Part shown: piece by piece, positions 57,656 to 64,000 of the stretch
Numbering within the stretch: the stretch's first letter is position 1
How the letters are laid out: the number at the start of each line of letters is the position of its first letter
From: Saccharopolyspora thermophila
Lineage (GTDB): Bacteria; Actinomycetota; Actinomycetes; Mycobacteriales; Pseudonocardiaceae
Length of the DNA: 64,000 bases
Assembly (NCBI RefSeq): GCF_014646075.1
Contig: NZ_BMMT01000020.1
Coordinates: 1 to 64,000, forward strand
Reading direction: 5' to 3'
The notes under the pieces: generated by a model
What the model was told of the DNA's origin: nothing
The model's input: only the letters and a program-made list of their open reading frames with translations
The model's database searches: none
Made by a program: the position numbers and the translations under genes

Positions 57656-59683
57656 GTGGCATCCGAGACCGCTCCCGCGCCCGCACCGGAACGGCGCACC
57701 ACGTCGAGCACCGTGGGCGTGCTGGTCGTCACCGCCGGAGTGCTGGCCGCACTGGTCGCCGCAGCGCTGACCGCTCTTTCCGCCGGTGCCTCCTACGCCC
57801 TGCTGGGCCTGCCTGACCCGGGGCCGGTGACGCACTACGGCCTGCCGGTCGTTCGCGTGCTGGCCGAAGCCGGTGCCGTGGTGAGCATCGGCTCGCTGCT
57901 GCTTGCGACCTTCGGGATTCCCGCGCAGCGGTCGGGTGCGCTGGCTGCCGACGGCTACGCGGCGGTGCGCACCGCGGGGTGGGCGGCCGCGGTCTGGTGC
58001 GTGGGCGCGGCGTTGGTGGTGCCGTTCACCGCGGCCGACGCGACCGGCCGACCGGTGTCCGACGTGCTCAGCACCGAAGTCTTGTTCGGCCTGGTCGACG
58101 CGTTGGAGGAGGCCAAGGCGTGGTCGCTGACCGCACTGCTGGCCTTCGTGGTGGCGCTGGCCTGCCGGGTGGTGCTGTCGTGGGGCTGGACGGCGGTCAC
58201 GTTCGGCGTGGCGCTGCTGGGCATGTTCCCGGTGGTGGCCACCGGCCACTCCGCGAGCGGTGGTGCGCACGACATCGCCACCAACAGCCTGCTGTTCCAC
58301 CTCTTCGCCGCGATGCTGTGGGTAGGTGGCCTGGTGGCCCTGCTGGCCCACGCGGCCCGGCGCGGTGACCACCTGCCGCTGGTCGTCGGCCGCTTTTCGC
58401 ACATCGCCCTGGTCTGCTGGGTCGCGCTGGCGCTGTCGGGCGTGATCAACGCACTGGTGCGGGTTACCCCGGCGCAGCTGTTCAGCTCGACCTACGGCCT
58501 GCTGCTGGTGCTCAAGGTCCTCGGACTGGTGGTGCTCGGCGTGTTCGGCTACGTCCAGCGGCGCACGGTGGTCCGGCGGCTGGCGGACGGGGCTGGCGGG
58601 GCCGCGTTGTTGCGGTTCGGGGCCGTCGAGGTGCTGCTGATGTTCGCCACCATCGGTGTCGCGGTGGCGCTCGGCCGGACACCTCCGCCAGGTGGGACGA
58701 CACCGGTGCCGAGCCGCACCGAGTTGCTGATCGGCTACCCGCTGGAGGCGCCGCCGGACCTGTTCCGGCTGCTGTTCGACGTCCGGTTCGACCTGGTCTA
58801 CGGCACGCTCGCGATCGCCATGGCCGTGCTGTACGTGTGGGGCGTGCGCCGACTGCGCAGGCGCGGTGACCGCTGGCCGGTGGGGCGCACGATCACCTGG
58901 CTGCTGGGCTGCGCGACGATCCTGGTGGCGACCTCGTCGGGTGTCGGCCGGTACGCGCCCGCGGTGTTCAGCGTGCACATGGGCCAGCACATGCTGCTGT
59001 CCATGCTGGCGCCGGTGTTCCTGGTGCTGGCCGGGCCGACGTCGTTGGCGCTGCGGGTATTCCGGCCCGCGGGCAAGGACGAGCCGCCGGGGCCGCGGGA
59101 GTGGTTGGTGGCGTTCGTGCACTCGCCGGTGTCGCGGGTGCTGACCAACCCGATCGTCGCCTTGGCGTTGTTCGTCGGCTCCTTCTACGCCCTGTACTAC
59201 ACCGGGCTGTTCGACCTCGCGCTGAACCAGCACTGGGCGCACCTTGCGATGAACGCGCACTTCCTGCTGGTCGGCTACCTCTTCTACTGGCCGGTGATCG
59301 GTATCGACCCGGCACCGCGGCCGCTGCCGGCGTTGGGCAAGGTGGGGCTGGTGTTCGCGTCGATGCCGTTCCACGCGTTCTTCGGCATCACGCTGATGAT
59401 GTCGCAGACCGTCATCGGCGAGAACTTCTACCGCAGCCTCGACCTGCCGTGGATGATCGATCTGCTGGCCGACCAGCGGCTCGGCGGTGGCCTGACGTGG
59501 GCGTCGGGCGAGGTGCCGCTGGTCGTGGTGGTGCTGGCGCTGCTCGTGCAGTGGTCCCGCGCGGACTACCGGGCCGCCCGGCGCATCGACCGGAAGGCCG
59601 ATGCCGACGGTGACGCCGATCTGGCCGCCTACAACGAGATGTTGAGGCAACTCGCCGAGCGGGACACCCCGCGCAGCAGCTGA
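57656..59683 (+). CDS. CopD-CtaG fusion, copper transport and oxidase assembly
   Basis: A 675-aa membrane protein with about 14 helices. The first half (about 20-340) is CopD-like with conserved His residues (ATGHSASGGAHDIATN, FHLFAAMLWVGGL), which import or handle copper. The second half (about 350-650) is the caa3-type CtaG domain (FSVHMGQHMLLSMLAPVFLVLAGP; NAHFLLVGYLFYWPVIGIDP; FHAFFGITLMM), which serves cytochrome oxidase copper-site assembly. The fusion is known in actinobacteria. GTG 57656; ribosome-binding site weak. Probably feeds copper to the aa3 oxidase. Confidence 0.93.
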   Translation: MASETAPAPAPERRTTSSTVGVLVVTAGVLAALVAAALTALSAGASYALLGLPDPGPVTHYGLPVVRVLAEAGAVVSIGSLLLATFGIPAQRSGALAADGYAAVRTAGWAAAVWCVGAALVVPFTAADATGRPVSDVLSTEVLFGLVDALEEAKAWSLTALLAFVVALACRVVLSWGWTAVTFGVALLGMFPVVATGHSASGGAHDIATNSLLFHLFAAMLWVGGLVALLAHAARRGDHLPLVVGRFSHIALVCWVALALSGVINALVRVTPAQLFSSTYGLLLVLKVLGLVVLGVFGYVQRRTVVRRLADGAGGAALLRFGAVEVLLMFATIGVAVALGRTPPPGGTTPVPSRTELLIGYPLEAPPDLFRLLFDVRFDLVYGTLAIAMAVLYVWGVRRLRRRGDRWPVGRTITWLLGCATILVATSSGVGRYAPAVFSVHMGQHMLLSMLAPVFLVLAGPTSLALRVFRPAGKDEPPGPREWLVAFVHSPVSRVLTNPIVALALFVGSFYALYYTGLFDLALNQHWAHLAMNAHFLLVGYLFYWPVIGIDPAPRPLPALGKVGLVFASMPFHAFFGITLMMSQTVIGENFYRSLDLPWMIDLLADQRLGGGLTWASGEVPLVVVVLALLVQWSRADYRAARRIDRKADADGDADLAAYNEMLRQLAERDTPRSS

Positions 59684-59686
59684 GCT

Positions 59687-59720
59687 GGCCGATCGGCCGA
59701 ACTGAGCTGGCCGATCGGCC
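59687..59720. repeat. Two identical 12-bp palindromes, 22-bp spacing, upstream of ettA
   Basis: ggccgatcggcc occurs at 59687-59698 and 59709-59720, each inside a 20-bp direct repeat (ctgagctggccgatcggccg). The first copy covers the stop codon of the CopD-CtaG gene. Spacing of 22 bp is two helical turns, as in tandem operators. Confidence 0.85.
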
Positions 59721-59881
59721 GGAATTGCTACAAACAGCGATATTTCGGTCGCATTGCGTAATGATCTTCGGGCACTCTGGTCGCACGAGCCGGGAGTCGG
59801 CTCGAAAGACCGGGAGGAGCGGCGGAGATGTCTGGGTACCGCGTGCGTGGTCCGACACGGGGCGCAACTACGATTCAGGGC

Positions 59882-61558
<1,677 letters not shown>

Positions 61559-61569
61559 ACGGAGGCGCC

Positions 61570-64000
61570 TTGGCGAGCGTGTCCGGTTCACGCACTGGCT
61601 CGGCGCAGGGACTGCTGGACCCCGCATGGCAGATGCGGTGGCGGGTGCCCGAGCTGGCGCTGGTGCTCAGTGATCGCGCTGTCGCGCTCGCCAGGCGCGC
61701 CGGTGAACAGGCGGTTCGGCTGCGGGCCGAGGCGCTCGCCCTGTTCGCGTCGAACAGGTTGGGCCAGGGCGTCACGGCCACCAGCAGAGCGGTGGCCGCG
61801 GTGCGCGACGCCGAGGCGTCCGGTGATGCCGAGGTGGCCGCCCAGTTGCGCGTCGAGCTGGCGTGGTGCGCGCGCAGCGCCGGCAGTCACGAAGTGGCGG
61901 TCCGCGTGCTGGAGCCGGTGCTCGCGCAGGAGCGGATCGAGCCCGCGGTGCGGGCGCATGCGCTGCTGGCGCTGGCGGCGTCGCTGCCCGTGTACGGGCG
62001 GGACGGTGAACGGTCCGACGCGCTCGACGAGGCGGAACGGCTCTACGAGGCGGTCGAGGACAACCGGGACATCTGCCGGCTGCTCAGGGCGCGGGTCCAC
62101 GTGGCACGCGCCGGGCACCACCGCCGGACCGGCGGGTTCGCCGAGGCCGTTGCGGCGGCTGACGCGGGGCTGGCGCTGCTGGAGCAGCTCGACGACCCGG
62201 CGGCGGAGAGCGGCGAGATCCGCACCCGGCTGGTGCTGGAGCGCGTCCAGTCGTTGCTGGAGTCGGGGCGTCGTGACGAAGCGGTCCAGGCCAGCGATCC
62301 CGTGCTGTCCCAGCCGGTCCGCGCCGCGGCGGCCGGGCCGATGGGCTGGTTAGGGCTGGCCATGGCCACCCGCGTGCACCTCCCGGACGGCAACCACGTG
62401 GCGGCCGTCCGGGTGCTCAACGACACCGCCGCGATCTCCGAGCGGCACAAGCTCGACGAGCTGCTGGCCGAAACCCTCAACACCCTCTCCCACGTGCATG
62501 AGAAGGGCGAGGAGTTCGCCGAGGCGCTGCGGGCCCTGCGGGGCGCCTACGCGGCGGATCGCCGGTGGCGGGCGGCCGTGCACGCCGCGCGCGTCCGGTT
62601 GCTGGCGGAGTTCCCGGCGCTCTCCTCCGACATGCCCGGCGATGTCGCGGTGCCGCGCCAGCCGAGCGGACCGCAGCAGCCGTGGCCGTCTGAGCCGCGG
62701 TCGCCGGAACCGCGTTCGGACCAGCCGCACCGGCGGCGGTCGGGCCGGTTGGAGCCGTTGGAGGCGGAGGCGCCGGAACCGCGCCCGTCCGATCAGCCGG
62801 TGCCGGAACCCGCCGGAGGCCGCCGGGCTCGGCATGCGAGCCCGCAGGACGCCGAGCGGACCGACGAGGCCCCGACCAGCACCGCGGCGGAGGGGGACAC
62901 CGCGCACGACGCCGCACGCGCGTTGATGGAGACGCTCACCAACCGGGCTGCCGAGATGCGCGCGGAAGGCCGACGCCGTAAGGCGATGCCCGAGCCGCGG
63001 GTGTCGGAGGAATCCGCGCCGCCGGAACCCGAACCGCCGTCCTGGCCCTCGCACGCCCAGGCGGTGGACGCGCTCATCGAGCGCGTCGCCAGCGCGGAGT
63101 CCGTGGCGCCGCAGTTCCCGGCCGAGCAGGCCGAACCCGCCGCCGAGGGTGCACCAACCGAGATGGAGCAGACCGCGCAGCTGGACTGGCCGCCCGCGTC
63201 CTGGGAGCAGGCCACGGAGGCGGGGGCCACGATCCCGCAGACGCCCGTCGTCGAGCGGGCTTCCACCCGGGCCGAGGCGACGCCGCCGGGCGAGTACGGC
63301 TCCGCGGTGTCCGCGTCGGCAGCTGACTCGAGCTCAGCGGACGTGACGACGATCATGCCGGTGATCTCGGTGCCGGCGGATTCGGAACCAGCCGGGAACG
63401 ACTGGCCGCCGAGCGCTGCGGTGGCCGAGCCGGGGGCGCAGCAGCGCGGTGCCGAACACCTTCTCCCACCGGACAACGAGCCCCCGCAGGACCAGCGTCC
63501 CGTCGAGGCTGCGCAGCCCGCGGAGGGCGGGCGGCGTTCCCGCGGGAAGTCGCTGGCCGAGATCCGCGCAAGCCTGCAGCTGTCGGAGGAGCCGCGTTCC
63601 GGGCGGCGGCGGGCCCGGCACGCCGAACCGGACGAACCGGTCACCCCGGCGGCGGAGGTGCTCGCCCGCCACCGCCAGGACTGGGCGACCGAACCGGAGT
63701 TCCCGACCGCCGCCGCCGAACCGCCGACCCCCGAACCCGCGACCTCCGAGCCGCGCGGCCCCGAATCCACTGCCGCGGAGTCCGCCGAGACCGAACCGGC
63801 CCCCGAGCCCGCGGTGGTCCAGGCCGATCCGGAGACGAGCGGCGAGGCGCGGACTGCGGCCGACTCCGGTCCCGGTGAGAAGATCAGTCTGGCCGAACTG
63901 CTCACCGAAGCGTTGATGGCCTACGAGGACGGTCGGCGCGGGCAGGCCGAGGCCGCGCAAAGGGCCGAGGCGACGTCCTCCGGGCGGCACAGCAGTGCCC
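61570..64000 (+). CDS. TPR-repeat protein with disordered C-terminus, partial
   Basis: The frame is open from 61570 to the window end (at least 810 codons, no stop). Residues about 15-340 form helical TPR-like repeats (SNRLGQGVTATSRAVAAVRDAEASGD; GGFAEAVAAADAGLALLEQL). Beyond about 350 the sequence is Pro/Glu/Ala-rich and disordered, with short helices (ALMETLTNRAAEMRAEGRR; SLAEIRASLQLSEE). TTG 61570 is chosen because ggagg lies 4 nt before it; GTG 61579 is the alternative. It follows ettA by 11 nt and is likely co-transcribed. Function unknown. Confidence 0.8.
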   Translation, partial: MASVSGSRTGSAQGLLDPAWQMRWRVPELALVLSDRAVALARRAGEQAVRLRAEALALFASNRLGQGVTATSRAVAAVRDAEASGDAEVAAQLRVELAWCARSAGSHEVAVRVLEPVLAQERIEPAVRAHALLALAASLPVYGRDGERSDALDEAERLYEAVEDNRDICRLLRARVHVARAGHHRRTGGFAEAVAAADAGLALLEQLDDPAAESGEIRTRLVLERVQSLLESGRRDEAVQASDPVLSQPVRAAAAGPMGWLGLAMATRVHLPDGNHVAAVRVLNDTAAISERHKLDELLAETLNTLSHVHEKGEEFAEALRALRGAYAADRRWRAAVHAARVRLLAEFPALSSDMPGDVAVPRQPSGPQQPWPSEPRSPEPRSDQPHRRRSGRLEPLEAEAPEPRPSDQPVPEPAGGRRARHASPQDAERTDEAPTSTAAEGDTAHDAARALMETLTNRAAEMRAEGRRRKAMPEPRVSEESAPPEPEPPSWPSHAQAVDALIERVASAESVAPQFPAEQAEPAAEGAPTEMEQTAQLDWPPASWEQATEAGATIPQTPVVERASTRAEATPPGEYGSAVSASAADSSSADVTTIMPVISVPADSEPAGNDWPPSAAVAEPGAQQRGAEHLLPPDNEPPQDQRPVEAAQPAEGGRRSRGKSLAEIRASLQLSEEPRSGRRRARHAEPDEPVTPAAEVLARHRQDWATEPEFPTAAAEPPTPEPATSEPRGPESTAAESAETEPAPEPAVVQADPETSGEARTAADSGPGEKISLAELLTEALMAYEDGRRGQAEAAQRAEATSSGRHSSA

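Overview
The window comes from a high-GC actinomycete. Family-level placement in or near the Pseudonocardiaceae (Amycolatopsis or Saccharopolyspora type) is inference. The basis is strong G/C-ending codon bias, frequent GTG starts, IdeR/DmdR1-type iron boxes, an MbtH protein, an actinobacterial EttA and DUF3558/Rv1733c-like families. I see no insertion sequences, phage genes or CRISPR arrays.

Layout. (1) 1-12.9 kb is core: the 3' end of an rRNA operon (5S and terminator), ilvD, a cobalamin-riboswitch-controlled ribonucleotide reductase nrdA-nrdB whose small subunit has the class Ic ligand set (Phe at the radical-Tyr position), an iron-boxed siderophore-binding lipoprotein, a cupin, tRNA-Lys, an L,D-transpeptidase, tRNA-His, orn and an acyl-CoA synthetase. 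(2) 13-17.5 kb holds a TPP riboswitch with thiD and tenA, and a DivIVA-like coiled-coil protein with a membrane partner. (3) 17.7-31.3 kb is a siderophore locus: an acetyltransferase, a dimodular NRPS (C-A-T-C-A-T-TE, first A domain with an exact Thr code), MbtH, an MFS exporter, a siderophore-interacting ferric reductase, a SidA-type N-monooxygenase and a luciferase-like oxidoreductase. Three iron boxes sit inside it and a fourth precedes the distant binding protein, so all are probably induced under iron starvation. (4) 31.5-34.3 kb holds a DUF3817 protein, ctaB, a DinB-like protein and a snapalysin-like protease.

(5) 34.5-54.3 kb is the most unusual part. A plus-strand operon encodes a GrpE-like protein, a short Hsp70, an Fn3-like protein, a zinc-ribbon TRAFAC GTPase, a GAP1-like protein, a membrane TRAFAC GTPase, a 46-aa membrane peptide, a second Hsp70 (broken by two compensating frameshifts) and a VWA protein. 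Facing it, a minus-strand operon encodes a 1252-aa CHAT protease, a third short Hsp70, a protein with a ParS/MbcA-like C-terminus and a RES-domain protein, that is, a putative NAD+-destroying toxin. I read this as a chaperone/GTPase-regulated biological-conflict island. The parts are recognisable families; the combination deserves attention.

(6) 54.5-64 kb returns to housekeeping: a secreted protein, small zinc-ribbon peptides, tRNA-Arg, a DUF3558 lipoprotein, a CopD-CtaG copper fusion, ettA behind a pair of identical palindromes, and a large TPR protein running off the window end.
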